Below are positions 33,857 to 43,345 of a stretch of 64,000 nt of DNA, piece by piece. The stretch lies in NCBI GenBank assembly GCA_017439405.1, contig JAFSJF010000131.1:25233-89232 (forward strand), given 5' to 3'. The stretch comes from Bacteroidales bacterium. Lineage in GTDB: Bacteria; Bacteroidota; Bacteroidia; Bacteroidales; F082. The position numbers and the translations under genes were made by a program. The number at the start of each line of letters is the position of its first letter. Position 1 is the first letter of the stretch. Under the pieces are notes generated by a model. That model was not told the origin of the DNA. It did no database searches and saw nothing but the letters and a program-made list of their open reading frames with translations.

Positions 33857-35119
33857 ATGCGAAAACCCTGTCTCATCCTTCTTCTTTTGGTTATGGCCTT
33901 GCCAACAAAGGCCGCCTATCTCCTCATCCCGATGGACGAAACGCAAACCAACCACCTGAAAGCCTACGGCGTGGCCTATTGGGTGCTGCAGCGCGAGGTG
34001 GAAATCAGCTGGCTGCTGAACTATAGGGGAGGGAGCTACCTGATTCCCTACCATGAGATGTTTGAGCGCGAGTGCAAGATGCGCAACGTGTCATACAACG
34101 TCATCGCCGACGCGCAGGCGGATGCGGTCTTGGCCGAAATTGCCGACCCGGGCGTCAACATGGACGAGATGAAACTGCAAAAGGTGCCGCGCGTGGCCGT
34201 GTATGCGCCCAAGAACAACCTGCCTTGGGACGATGCCGTCACCCTAGTCTTGACATACGCCGAGATACCATACGATGTTGTCTATGACGATGAGGTGCTG
34301 CAAGGCGTTCTGCCTTCCTATGACTGGCTCCACCTGCATCATGAGGACTTCACGGGGCAGTACGGCAAGTTTTGGGCACGCTACCGCAGCTATCCTTGGT
34401 ATCAGGAGGATGTGCGCCAACAGGAGGCCACCGCGCAAAAGTGGGGTTTCGGCAAGGTCTCGCAGTTGAAACTCGCAGTGGCCAAGAAAATCCGCGAGTT
34501 CGTGGCGGGCGGCGGCTACATGTTCGCCATGTGCTCGGCCCCCGACAGCTTCGATGTGGCCCTTGCCGCCGACGGCCTCGACATCTGCGACTACATGTTC
34601 GACGGCGACCCAATCCGCGGCGGCGACCCGCAACGCCTTGACTATGAGAATTGTTTCGCGTTCACCGATTTCAAGGTCTCCACCAACCCACAGGAGTATG
34701 AAATCTCCAACATCGACGTCACGCAGGGACGGATGCAGCGTGTGAGGGAAGAGAACGACTATTTCCTGCTTTTCGACTTCTCCGCCAAATGGGACCCCGT
34801 GCCGACCATGCTCACGCAGTGCCACGAGCGCCTCGTCAAAGGCTTCATGGGTCAGACCACAGCCTTCAACAAGGCCACGGTAAAGCCGTCGGTCATCGTT
34901 TTGGGCGACAACGGCGCACTCAACGAGGACCGCTACATCCACGGCAACTTCGGCAACGGCTTCTGGACTTTCCTCGGCGGACACGACCCCGAGGACTACC
35001 AGCACATCGTCGGCGACCCGCCAACCGAACTCGACATGCACCCCAACTCGCCCGGCTATAGGCTCATCTTGAACAACATTTTGTTCCCTGCGGCAAAGAA
35101 AAAGGAGCAGAAAACATAA
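33857..35119 (+). CDS. Exported protein often labelled 'asparagine synthetase B'; function unknown
   Basis: 420 residues, with a signal peptide (RKPCLILLLLVMALPTKA) and the opening YLLIPMDETQTNHLKAYGVAYWVLQREVEISWLLNYRGGSYL, which I associate with a Bacteroidetes family named asparagine synthetase B in databases. I see neither an N-terminal Cys nucleophile nor the synthetase ATP motif SGGLDS, so that name is not justified. The alpha/beta pattern with EFVAGGGYMFAMCSAPDSFD resembles a class I glutamine amidotransferase-like (ThuA/flavodoxin-like) fold. Secreted to the periplasm or beyond. Confidence 0.65.
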   Translation: MRKPCLILLLLVMALPTKAAYLLIPMDETQTNHLKAYGVAYWVLQREVEISWLLNYRGGSYLIPYHEMFERECKMRNVSYNVIADAQADAVLAEIADPGVNMDEMKLQKVPRVAVYAPKNNLPWDDAVTLVLTYAEIPYDVVYDDEVLQGVLPSYDWLHLHHEDFTGQYGKFWARYRSYPWYQEDVRQQEATAQKWGFGKVSQLKLAVAKKIREFVAGGGYMFAMCSAPDSFDVALAADGLDICDYMFDGDPIRGGDPQRLDYENCFAFTDFKVSTNPQEYEISNIDVTQGRMQRVREENDYFLLFDFSAKWDPVPTMLTQCHERLVKGFMGQTTAFNKATVKPSVIVLGDNGALNEDRYIHGNFGNGFWTFLGGHDPEDYQHIVGDPPTELDMHPNSPGYRLILNNILFPAAKKKEQKT

Positions 35120-35126
35120 ATTTTCC

Positions 35127-35134
35127 TATTTTTG
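35127..35134 (+). promoter_or_regulatory. -7 element of the protease array
   Basis: TATTTTTG, 29 bases before the ATG of the first C10 protease. It overlaps the longer reading frame, supporting the start at 35164. Confidence 0.5.
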
Positions 35135-35163
35135 TGGCCTTGAAACCCCATAATTCTCAGCCT

Positions 35164-38100
35164 ATGAAAAAAACCTTGCTTTTCGTTTTGGCCCTTTGTC
35201 TGGGCATTCCGCCCTTAACGGCCAACCCGGTTGAAGTGTTCAAGGCACGACGTTTGGGCTGGCAATTCGTCTCCCACAAGGCGTTTTCAGCCCGAAATGC
35301 CGCAGACGACCTCTCGTTGGCCTACACTTTCCGCGCCGACAACGGCACGGCCACGGCTTATGTCTTCAATTTCAGCGGTGGCTTTGTCGTCGTCGCAGCC
35401 GACGATGCCTATTCGCCCATCCTCGGCTATTCCGATTGCGGTCATTTCGACTATGACCGTGCCCCCGACGGCCTCCTCTTCATGCTTGGCGAACTCTCAT
35501 CCGACGTTGCGGAAACCGTTGCCAATCGTCGTGTCGTTTCGTCTGAGGTCGTTTGCCAATGGAAAAACCTTGAGACTTTCGGAATCCTGCACCCTGACCG
35601 CGGCGCATCCGTCGTCGGGCCGTTGGTGCAGCAGAAGTGGAACCAGGATCCGCCCTACAACATGTATGTCCCTAACGGTTATCCGACAGGTTGCGTCGCT
35701 ACGGCAATGGCCCAGCTGATGAAATACTGGGAATGGCCGACAACGGGAACTGGTGAGCATAGCTACCAATGGAACGGCCAGACTTTGTCGGCCAATTTCG
35801 GCGAAACGACGTATGACTGGGCAAACATGATCGACTTTTACGGCTCAAATGCCTCCCAAGAGCAGAAAGAAGCCGTTGCCACGCTGATGTGGCATTGCGG
35901 CGTGGCGGTCGATATGAACTATGCTTCCGACGGCAGCGGCGCCTATTCCGTCGATGTCCCGGCTGCAATCAGCGAGTATTTCTCCTACTCGGAACATGCC
36001 GAGCACATCGCGAAGGCGGGCTATGCCTACAACGATTGGATTGCCCTGCTGAAGTCGAACATTGACCAGCAGATTCCGCTGTATTATTCCGGCCAAAGCA
36101 CCAGCGGAGGCCACGCTTTCATTTGCGACGGCTACGACGTTGACGGCTTGTTCCACTTCAACTGGGGCTGGGGCGGTTCGTCCAACGGCTACTTCCGCAT
36201 CGATGGGGAAGACTTCGAATACAGCGGTGGCCAAGCCATCGTTTACGACTTCATCCCCAACACGGTTTACAACCAGATGCCCAAGGCTGCCGAAAGCCTG
36301 AGCGTCGGCATCGACAGCGATGTGTCGCTCGTCGGCCATTTGAGCTGGACCAACCCCACCGAAACCGTCACGGGCGAGGCTCTGGGCACCATCGAGAAGG
36401 TGCTTGTGAAACGCAACGGCAAGGTCGTTGGCGAAGTGGCCGGGGTTGCACCAGGCCAAGCCGTGACCTATGATGACGAGGTGCCCTATTTCGACCAGTT
36501 TGAATATACCGTTCAGGTGGTCAATGGCGGCCACTATGGTCGCACCGTTTCCACCACGGCGGTCTTCGGGCCTTATTGCGGCTGGAAAGTCACCATGACC
36601 TCTTCCAATTTCCTTGGTTGGGACGGCGGTGGCATCACCGTGCAGAACGCGGCAGGCTCATACATCGACTTCCTGACCACCAACACGGCCAGTGCTTCGT
36701 TGCAAATCTTCCAAATGGCCTTGGGAAACAACAACCTTTATTGGACTGCGCCCAACTCGTCCATCAGCAGCCTCTCCTTCAAGATCAGGGATGCCGATAA
36801 CCAGGTCGTCTATCAGTATGAAGGCTCTTCGTCGGGATTGGAGCCAGGGCTCATCAAGACCTTGAACAACAGTTGCGGCAACGAGAACATCTGCGAGTCG
36901 CCCTACAACCTGAAAGCCGTCATCGACCCCGAAAACGACCGTACCGTCATCCTCACTTGGGACAGTGACCATACGCCCGAGTTCGGCTATTGCATCTATC
37001 GCGACGGCTACTTGTTCAATATGGCGCACGACAAGCAATACATTGATGCCGACACGGAGATTGGTGGCCATTGCTACTACATCACGGCCCTTTGCAATGG
37101 CGGCGAGACCGATAATTCCAACGAGTATTGTATCACTTCTGGTATGGGCTGCGACGCGCCCATCGACCTTTATTTCAACTACACGACGAACAATAAGGTG
37201 CAGCTTTATTGGACTGTGCCCGAAACCGAAGGCGTCTCGGGCTACGAAGTGTATCGCAAGACCGACGAAACGCCTTTCAAGCTGATCAAGCGTGTCGTGA
37301 CGAACAATTACAGGGACAACAGCGCCATCCCCGGAACCCATTACCAATATGCCGTGAAAGCGGTTTACAATGAAATCGGTTGCAGCTCGGCCTATGCCAA
37401 TGACAGGTTTGATGCCGACAAGTTCTATATAGACGTGGATTGGCTGAACGCACCCGCCGACCTCCAAGCCGTTCTGGACGAGGTGACAATGACCGTCAAC
37501 CTGCAATGGAAGCCAGCATTCCAAGCTGACTTCTATAAATTAACGCGCAACGGCTTGACCATTAGCGAAATGACCGAGACTGTTTTCACCGATGAGAGTC
37601 TCGAGGCAGGGCAAACTTACTGCTATCAGGTGGAAGCGTTTGGCGACGGTTTCGACAATAGTTCCGAGGAAGTCTGTGTCGAAACGCCTGTCGCGCCCGA
37701 ACCGCCCGTCTTGCCTTGCCCTGCGCCGTATGACTTCCGTTATACTCACGTGCCTGCCGATAGGATTAGCCTCACATGGAGCCATCCCATCGAAGAACGT
37801 TTGCCCGACCATTTCATCTTGACCGTCATTGACCATCTGGCTGGCGACACCACGGATGTCGCCGTCACGATGGAGGACAATTTCCTCTATCAAGAGGTCA
37901 TTAATACCAACGGAATGGACAAGTCTTTCAAAATCAGGGCAGTGTATTCCGATTGCGAGTCGGAATACGGTTCGACCGAAGCGGGCGAGGACTTCATCCG
38001 TTTCTGTAATTTGGCCATAGGCGAGAACCCGTTTGACGGATTGAAGCTCTATCCCAATCCCGTCACGGGACGAATCACCGTCGAAGCCCCGAATGCCGCT

Positions 38101-38259
38101 TCTGTTGCAGTTCATAATCTTGTGGGCCAGTGTGTTGCGAAACAAGTTCTTGTCAACGGTTCGACACAAATCGACATGGAAACTTGCCCCAATGGTGTAT
38201 ATTTTGTCAAGGTGAGCGACGGTATCAGTTCCATCGTGAGGAAAATCGTCAAGATGTGA
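35164..38259 (+). CDS. Secreted C10 (streptopain-like) cysteine protease 1
   Basis: 1031 residues from the ATG at 35164. Order: signal peptide (KKTLLFVLALCLGIPPLTA); Spi-type propeptide (about 20-130, FKARRLGWQFVSHKAF ... VFNFSGGFVVVAADDAYSPILGYS); C10 protease with catalytic Cys177 (YPTGCVATAMAQLMKYWEW), His317 (SGGHAFICDGY) and FHFNWGWGG; then Fn3-like and beta-sandwich domains; and a type IX sorting tail (LKLYPNPVTGRITVEA ... GVYFVKVSDG). It is likely made as a zymogen, moved to the surface by the type IX system and activated by propeptide removal. Longest of four tandem paralogues, by extra C-terminal modules. Confidence 0.9.
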   Translation: MKKTLLFVLALCLGIPPLTANPVEVFKARRLGWQFVSHKAFSARNAADDLSLAYTFRADNGTATAYVFNFSGGFVVVAADDAYSPILGYSDCGHFDYDRAPDGLLFMLGELSSDVAETVANRRVVSSEVVCQWKNLETFGILHPDRGASVVGPLVQQKWNQDPPYNMYVPNGYPTGCVATAMAQLMKYWEWPTTGTGEHSYQWNGQTLSANFGETTYDWANMIDFYGSNASQEQKEAVATLMWHCGVAVDMNYASDGSGAYSVDVPAAISEYFSYSEHAEHIAKAGYAYNDWIALLKSNIDQQIPLYYSGQSTSGGHAFICDGYDVDGLFHFNWGWGGSSNGYFRIDGEDFEYSGGQAIVYDFIPNTVYNQMPKAAESLSVGIDSDVSLVGHLSWTNPTETVTGEALGTIEKVLVKRNGKVVGEVAGVAPGQAVTYDDEVPYFDQFEYTVQVVNGGHYGRTVSTTAVFGPYCGWKVTMTSSNFLGWDGGGITVQNAAGSYIDFLTTNTASASLQIFQMALGNNNLYWTAPNSSISSLSFKIRDADNQVVYQYEGSSSGLEPGLIKTLNNSCGNENICESPYNLKAVIDPENDRTVILTWDSDHTPEFGYCIYRDGYLFNMAHDKQYIDADTEIGGHCYYITALCNGGETDNSNEYCITSGMGCDAPIDLYFNYTTNNKVQLYWTVPETEGVSGYEVYRKTDETPFKLIKRVVTNNYRDNSAIPGTHYQYAVKAVYNEIGCSSAYANDRFDADKFYIDVDWLNAPADLQAVLDEVTMTVNLQWKPAFQADFYKLTRNGLTISEMTETVFTDESLEAGQTYCYQVEAFGDGFDNSSEEVCVETPVAPEPPVLPCPAPYDFRYTHVPADRISLTWSHPIEERLPDHFILTVIDHLAGDTTDVAVTMEDNFLYQEVINTNGMDKSFKIRAVYSDCESEYGSTEAGEDFIRFCNLAIGENPFDGLKLYPNPVTGRITVEAPNAASVAVHNLVGQCVAKQVLVNGSTQIDMETCPNGVYFVKVSDGISSIVRKIVKM

Positions 38260-38330
38260 TCATAAGTCCATAATATTGTCGAAAACCTTTTTGAAATCGT
38301 TTAAAATCTTAATAATCAAAATCCTAATCA

Positions 38331-40592
38331 ATGAAGAAAGTATTGTTTCTGATGGTGGCTGCGGTCTTGTTCTTGGGTCGTGCCATCGCTTCGCCGGTTG
38401 ACGTGGAGCAAGCCCGTCGGCTCGGCTTGAAGTATGTGCAGCGCAACGCTGCCAGGCAAGTGGTCAATCTTGACCTCGCTTACACACAATCGACTGAGAG
38501 CGGCACCGAAGCCCTCTATGTCTTCAACTTCGACGGTGGTTTCATCATCGTGGCCGCCGACAATGTGGCGCAACCCATCCTTGCCTTTGGCGAGGAAGGC
38601 CAGTTCGACGCCAACCACATCCCTGACGGCTTGGCGTATTATCTGCGCCACTATGCCCGCCAGATTGCCTATGCCGTGGAGAACCATCTCCAACCCGAAC
38701 CAGAAATCCTCTCGCAATGGGAAAACATCGGCGAGGTGGACAATGTCGGCAACTCGCGCGGCGACGTGGCTCCGTTGGTCAGCACCAACTGGAACCAAGA
38801 CAACCCTTACAACTATTACTGCCCGTCAGGACAGGGTGGCCCTGGTGGCCATGCCTATGCGGGCTGCGTCGCAACGGCCATGTCAATGGTGCTGAAGAAA
38901 TGGAATTGGCCCGACCACGGCCAAGGCAACCACAGCTACACGCCCGACGGCTATCCTACCCAAACTGTTGACTTCGAGAGCACTTACTACGACTGGAACA
39001 ACATGCCCAACTCGGCCAACGGCAGCAACTATCAAGCCATCGCCTTGCTGATGTACCACTGCGGCGTGGCAGTTGACATGATGTACGGCCCAGGCTCGTC
39101 GGGAGCCTACTCCCATGACGTTCCGGAAGCCATTGCCAACTACTTCCGCTACACAAGCCACACCAACCGGCTTGACCGCGACATCTACAGCCGCGCCGAA
39201 TGGGAAGAGATGCTCATCGCCAACCTCGAGGAAGGCTTCCCGTTGTACTATTCGGGCAGCGAGCCAAGCGGCGGCCATGCCTTCGTTTGCGACGGCTACC
39301 GCGAAAGCGACCGTAAATTCCACTTCAACTGGGGCTGGAGCGGTTACGGCAACAACTACTATGCCATTGACGCATTGAACCCTCCTGGGTCGCACTTCAA
39401 CGACGGCCAATCCGCCATTTTCGACATGATACCCGACTACATCTACGACGCCCTCATTCCCGCAGCGCAAGACCTTAGCGTGAACGCAACCAACGCCAAC
39501 TCCAAAACGGGCCTCATCACTTGGACCAATCCCACCAATTCGCTTGGCGGCGAGATCTTGGCCAACATCGACCAAGTGGTGCTGTTGCGTAACGGCGTCC
39601 AGATTTTCAGCCAATCCAATGTCGTGCCGGGCGAAGCCATGAGCTTCGAAGACAACGTGCCTGAATTCGACTGCTACACTTACCAGCTTTACTACCTTTC
39701 CAACAACGAGAAAGGCCGGTTCGCCAAAACCAAGTTCCAATACGGCCCAACTTGCACTTGGAAAGTCGTTGGCCAAACCACCAACTTCCAAGGCTGGAAC
39801 GGTGGCAAGCTGCAAGTCCTCAATTCGTTTGGCTCCGTGATCGAAGAAATCACCATGACCTCCTCGACCCCCATCAGCGAGCAGGTGCGTATGCCTGAAG
39901 GCAATCTGACTTTCAAATGGGTGGCTCCCGATACGCAAGTCGGCAGCATGACCATCAACATCAAGAATTCGGCCAACAGTTCGGTTTACAGCAATACGGG
40001 CAACTCGAGCCAATTTCCCGCCACGCTCTATTCAGGCGACAACGACTGCGACGGCTGCCAGCCTCCGCAAGGACTTAACGGCGAATACCAATGGTCGGGT
40101 GAGGGCTTCGGCACCCTGCTCACATGGACCTACGACAACGACCCCCAGTCGTTCAAAGTGTATCGAAGCACTGATGGCGTTGATTATGAGATTGTTGCCA
40201 CCGTTGACAAGACCGAGCGCGAATACTTCGACGCGGTGGAAGCAGGCAGCTATTATTATAAGGTGACCGCCTATCGCAGCTATTGCGAATCCACTCCGGC
40301 TTGGACGCAGTCGGGCGATGCCGATTACGTCCTAATCGAAGTGACCTCCGTTGGGGAAGATGCCGTCGCTTGCGGTGTTTTCCCGAATCCCGCCAATGCC
40401 ACGCTCTGCGTTGAGGCTGAAGGCCTGATCCAAGTGGCGGTTTTCAACCTGATGGGACAGTTGGTGCTTAGCCAGACAGCCTACGAAGACGGCATGGTCA
40501 TCAACACATCAGGTTTCGCCGAAGGGGTTTATTCGGTCAGCCTTAGGACTAAGACTGGCACTGTCACGAGGCGTTTTGCCGTAATGCATTGA
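38331..40592 (+). CDS. Secreted C10 cysteine protease 2
   Basis: 753 residues, the shortest of the array. Signal peptide KKVLFLMVAAVLFLGRAIA; propeptide ending near 150; protease with Cys179 (YAGCVATAMSMVLKKWNWP), His316 (SGGHAFVCDGY) and FHFNWGWSG; one beta-sandwich unit plus one Fn3-like unit; sorting tail from about 675 (CGVFPNPANATLCVEAEGLIQVAVFNLMGQLV). It lacks the second Fn3-like unit seen in copies 3 and 4. No clear promoter lies in the 71-base gap before it, so it may be read with copy 1; a terminator follows. Confidence 0.9.
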   Translation: MKKVLFLMVAAVLFLGRAIASPVDVEQARRLGLKYVQRNAARQVVNLDLAYTQSTESGTEALYVFNFDGGFIIVAADNVAQPILAFGEEGQFDANHIPDGLAYYLRHYARQIAYAVENHLQPEPEILSQWENIGEVDNVGNSRGDVAPLVSTNWNQDNPYNYYCPSGQGGPGGHAYAGCVATAMSMVLKKWNWPDHGQGNHSYTPDGYPTQTVDFESTYYDWNNMPNSANGSNYQAIALLMYHCGVAVDMMYGPGSSGAYSHDVPEAIANYFRYTSHTNRLDRDIYSRAEWEEMLIANLEEGFPLYYSGSEPSGGHAFVCDGYRESDRKFHFNWGWSGYGNNYYAIDALNPPGSHFNDGQSAIFDMIPDYIYDALIPAAQDLSVNATNANSKTGLITWTNPTNSLGGEILANIDQVVLLRNGVQIFSQSNVVPGEAMSFEDNVPEFDCYTYQLYYLSNNEKGRFAKTKFQYGPTCTWKVVGQTTNFQGWNGGKLQVLNSFGSVIEEITMTSSTPISEQVRMPEGNLTFKWVAPDTQVGSMTINIKNSANSSVYSNTGNSSQFPATLYSGDNDCDGCQPPQGLNGEYQWSGEGFGTLLTWTYDNDPQSFKVYRSTDGVDYEIVATVDKTEREYFDAVEAGSYYYKVTAYRSYCESTPAWTQSGDADYVLIEVTSVGEDAVACGVFPNPANATLCVEAEGLIQVAVFNLMGQLVLSQTAYEDGMVINTSGFAEGVYSVSLRTKTGTVTRRFAVMH

Positions 40593-40613
40593 TGCCCAAA
40601 TTAATCCAAAAAG

Positions 40614-40645
40614 AAGGAAATGCCTTGTGCGTTTCCTTTTTTTTT
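40614..40645 (+). terminator. Terminator between protease 2 and protease 3
   Basis: AGGAAATGC (40615-40623) pairs with GCGTTTCCT (40629-40637) around CTTGT, then a run of ten or more Ts. The -7 of the next gene begins within the end of the T-run. Confidence 0.85.
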
Positions 40646-40652
40646 ATATTTG
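40625..40652 (+). promoter_or_regulatory. Promoter of protease 3
   Basis: TTG (40625-40627), 17 bases, TATATTTG (40645-40652). The -33 lies inside the terminator loop, so the two signals are interlocked. The leader is about 20-25 bases. Confidence 0.65.
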
Positions 40653-40680
40653 CAGCCTCAATTCTTAAAACATTCCAATT

Positions 40681-43242
40681 ATGAAGAAAGCAATGCTTAT
40701 TTTGATGGCGTTGGCATTGGCAAGCTCGCTGGTGCAAGCGCGTCCCGTCGATCGGCAAACTGCCCAAAGGCTGGCGCAGTCTTTTGTGACAGCCAACTTT
40801 GAGTTCAGCCGTCAAAGCGCCGACCTTGCCTTGGTCAAGACCGCATTTTCCGACAGGGGAGAGGCCTGCTACTATGTGTTCAATGTGGGCACAACGGGCT
40901 TTGTCATCCTTGCAGCCGATGACTGTGTGCGTCCCGTGATTGGCTATTCCGACGAGGGCGTTTTTGACCCGTCCGACATGGCGCCAGCCTTGGCCGACTA
41001 CCTTGAACGCACCCGTAAGGGCATCATGGCCGAGTCAGGGAGAGGAACAACGGGCAACGCCAAGGTCAGGGCCGACTGGGACAGTCTTGAGCGTACGGGG
41101 CGCCTCGTGTCGCGGCATGGCGGTAGGGAGGATGGATACCTCTGCGAGACCAAGTGGAACCAGAACTATCCCTACAACTATTTCTGCCCCGAAAGCGAAG
41201 ATGGTCCTGGTGGCCATTGCTATGCAGGTTGTGTGGCTACGGCAGCCGCCCAACTGATGAAATACTGGAACCATCCGCTCCAAGGGCAAGGTACCTACAC
41301 CTATGTCCCAGAAGACCATCCGGAATACGGTCCCCTGACTGCCAATTTCGGTGAGACCTACTATGATTGGGACAACATGCCCAATACCATTAGTGCCAGC
41401 TCGCCGATAGAACAGATTGAAGCAGTGGCCTTGCTGATGTATCATGCAGGCGTCAGCGTTGACATGAACTACCGTCCCACCAGCAGCGGTGCTGTCACGG
41501 GAAAGCTTTGCCAAACGATGCCCGCCTATTTCTTCTATACACCAGCGATGGACAACCTGTATCGCGAAGACTACACTCATGAGGGGTACATGCAGTTGAT
41601 CGTCAACGCCATTGATATGGATTGGCCCATGGTTCACCGTGGCGGTGGCCATGCCTACGTACTCGATGGATACAACGATAACGACATGGTTCATTTCAAC
41701 TGGGGTTGGAGTGGCAACAGCGACGGATGGTTCAACATCGACGACCATGGCTACTCCGATGGCGAGAGCGTCATCTATAACTATGTTCCTGCCGAAGTTT
41801 ACGCTGCCACGCCCAACGTCCCCACCAACGTCGTGTCCACCGCATTCGGCGAAGGTGCGCTTGGTGCCATCGTTTCGTGGACCAATCCCCTCATCACCCT
41901 GACAGATAACGCTTTGGAAAGCATCGACCAAATCGTGGTGGAACGTAACGGCAAGGTGGTTTATTCAGACGACAACGTCGAGCCGGGTGCGGAGATGAGT
42001 TTCACGGACGAGAGCATCCCGTTCTACGACAGCTACCAATATGCCGTCTATGCCGTCACCAACGGACAGCGTGGCGCGTCGGCCTTCGCCGAAACTGTCC
42101 TCGTAGGTCCGTCGTGCGAATGGAAGATTGTCATGCAAACCTCATCCTTCCATGGATGGGACGGCGCCTATGTCTCCTTATACAACGCTGCCGGAACGGA
42201 GGTTTGCCGTCAGACGGTGACTTCCTCGACACCCGCGTCATACAACTTTGACGTGCCGTTGGGCAACGTCAGTTTCGGCTGGACAGCCCCCGCCAATCCG
42301 GTGAACAACATCACGCTCGTCATCAAGGATGCTTATGGGAACACGGTTTACACCTATTCCGGCCACAGCAACGGCATGGAGGAAGGGATTTTCCTGTGCA
42401 TGAACAATAATTGCGGCAACGATCAGCCTTCCGAAGCGCCCTTTGGCTTGGTGGCCACGATGGAAGACGGCAATGCGGTGCTGGCTTGGGACGATGGCGG
42501 TCATGTGCCTGAATATGGCTACAACATCTATCGCGACGAGCGACTCTACGGTTTCTCGACGGAAACGCACTTCGTTGACGAGAACCTCTCCGAGGGCCAT
42601 TGCTACACTGTGACGGCCTTGGGCGTAGGCGGCGAGACAACACACAGCAACGAGACCTGCGCATCAGCAGGCGAGTGCATGGCCGCCCACGACTTTTTCT
42701 TCGAATATACGGGAAGCTCATACAAAATCAAGTTGTTGTGGGAAAAGCCCGAAGTCAACGATGGGCTGTCGGGCTACTACCTCTATCGCAAGCAAGGCGA
42801 GAACGGAACCTACGAGCGCATCAAGCTGCTTGGCGCATCGGCAACCTCGTTCACCGACAACACAGCCAACGAGGAAGGCGACTACTACTATCGCCTTTAT
42901 TCCTATTATTCCGCCACCGACTGCACTTCGTCGCCGGCATCGGTCAAATATGACCCCAACCTGTTCTACCTGCATGTATATTACTCTCCAACTGGCGTTT
43001 GGGAACAAGAGACGACAAGCCTGAGCCTGTATCCCAATCCCGCCGACCAGACCCTGCGGATTGAAGCTGAAGGCCTCGTTCAGGTGACGGTTTGCGACAT
43101 GCTTGGACAAGTGGTCAGCCAACAGGAATGTAACCGCAACGAACTGATCGTCAACACTTCAAGTCTCAGCGAAGGCCTGTATTTGGTGACGGTACGCACG
43201 GCAAACGCCACGATGACCCGTCGCCTGTCGGTAATCCACTGA
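40681..43242 (+). CDS. Secreted C10 cysteine protease 3
   Basis: 853 residues. Signal peptide KKAMLILMALALASSLVQA; propeptide (YYVFNVGTTGFVILAADDCVRPVIGYSDEG); protease with Cys184 (YAGCVATAAAQLMKYWNHP), His324 (GGGHAYVLDGY) and VHFNWGWSG; a beta-sandwich; two Fn3-like units, the second with IKLLWEKPEVNDGLSGYYLYRK; and a sorting tail (LSLYPNPADQTLRIEAEGLVQVTVCDMLGQVV). By eye it is closest to copy 4, sharing the same domain count and phrase-level identity in the last Fn3 unit. It has its own promoter. Confidence 0.9.
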   Translation: MKKAMLILMALALASSLVQARPVDRQTAQRLAQSFVTANFEFSRQSADLALVKTAFSDRGEACYYVFNVGTTGFVILAADDCVRPVIGYSDEGVFDPSDMAPALADYLERTRKGIMAESGRGTTGNAKVRADWDSLERTGRLVSRHGGREDGYLCETKWNQNYPYNYFCPESEDGPGGHCYAGCVATAAAQLMKYWNHPLQGQGTYTYVPEDHPEYGPLTANFGETYYDWDNMPNTISASSPIEQIEAVALLMYHAGVSVDMNYRPTSSGAVTGKLCQTMPAYFFYTPAMDNLYREDYTHEGYMQLIVNAIDMDWPMVHRGGGHAYVLDGYNDNDMVHFNWGWSGNSDGWFNIDDHGYSDGESVIYNYVPAEVYAATPNVPTNVVSTAFGEGALGAIVSWTNPLITLTDNALESIDQIVVERNGKVVYSDDNVEPGAEMSFTDESIPFYDSYQYAVYAVTNGQRGASAFAETVLVGPSCEWKIVMQTSSFHGWDGAYVSLYNAAGTEVCRQTVTSSTPASYNFDVPLGNVSFGWTAPANPVNNITLVIKDAYGNTVYTYSGHSNGMEEGIFLCMNNNCGNDQPSEAPFGLVATMEDGNAVLAWDDGGHVPEYGYNIYRDERLYGFSTETHFVDENLSEGHCYTVTALGVGGETTHSNETCASAGECMAAHDFFFEYTGSSYKIKLLWEKPEVNDGLSGYYLYRKQGENGTYERIKLLGASATSFTDNTANEEGDYYYRLYSYYSATDCTSSPASVKYDPNLFYLHVYYSPTGVWEQETTSLSLYPNPADQTLRIEAEGLVQVTVCDMLGQVVSQQECNRNELIVNTSSLSEGLYLVTVRTANATMTRRLSVIH

Positions 43243-43283
43243 CGTTTTTTTCTGCCAAAAACACAGCATATTGGATTTTTTCC

Positions 43284-43291
43284 TATATTTG
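43284..43291 (+). promoter_or_regulatory. -7 element of protease 4
   Basis: TATATTTG, 54 bases before the ATG at 43346. The surrounding TTTCCTATATTTGC resembles the protease 3 promoter; no well-spaced TTG. Confidence 0.5.
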
Positions 43292-43345
43292 CGCCCTTGA
43301 TTTCTAAACAACTAATCCAAATAAATAAAAACAAAACTAACACCA

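Noticed and set aside
33857-35119. Asparagine synthetase B function
   Set aside because: No glutaminase Cys2, no SGGLDS ATP motif, and a signal peptide is present; the name appears to be a database carry-over.
38883-40013. 376-codon open frame on the minus strand
   Set aside because: Antisense to protease 2; Val/Gly-rich shadow of its codons with no domain or promoter.
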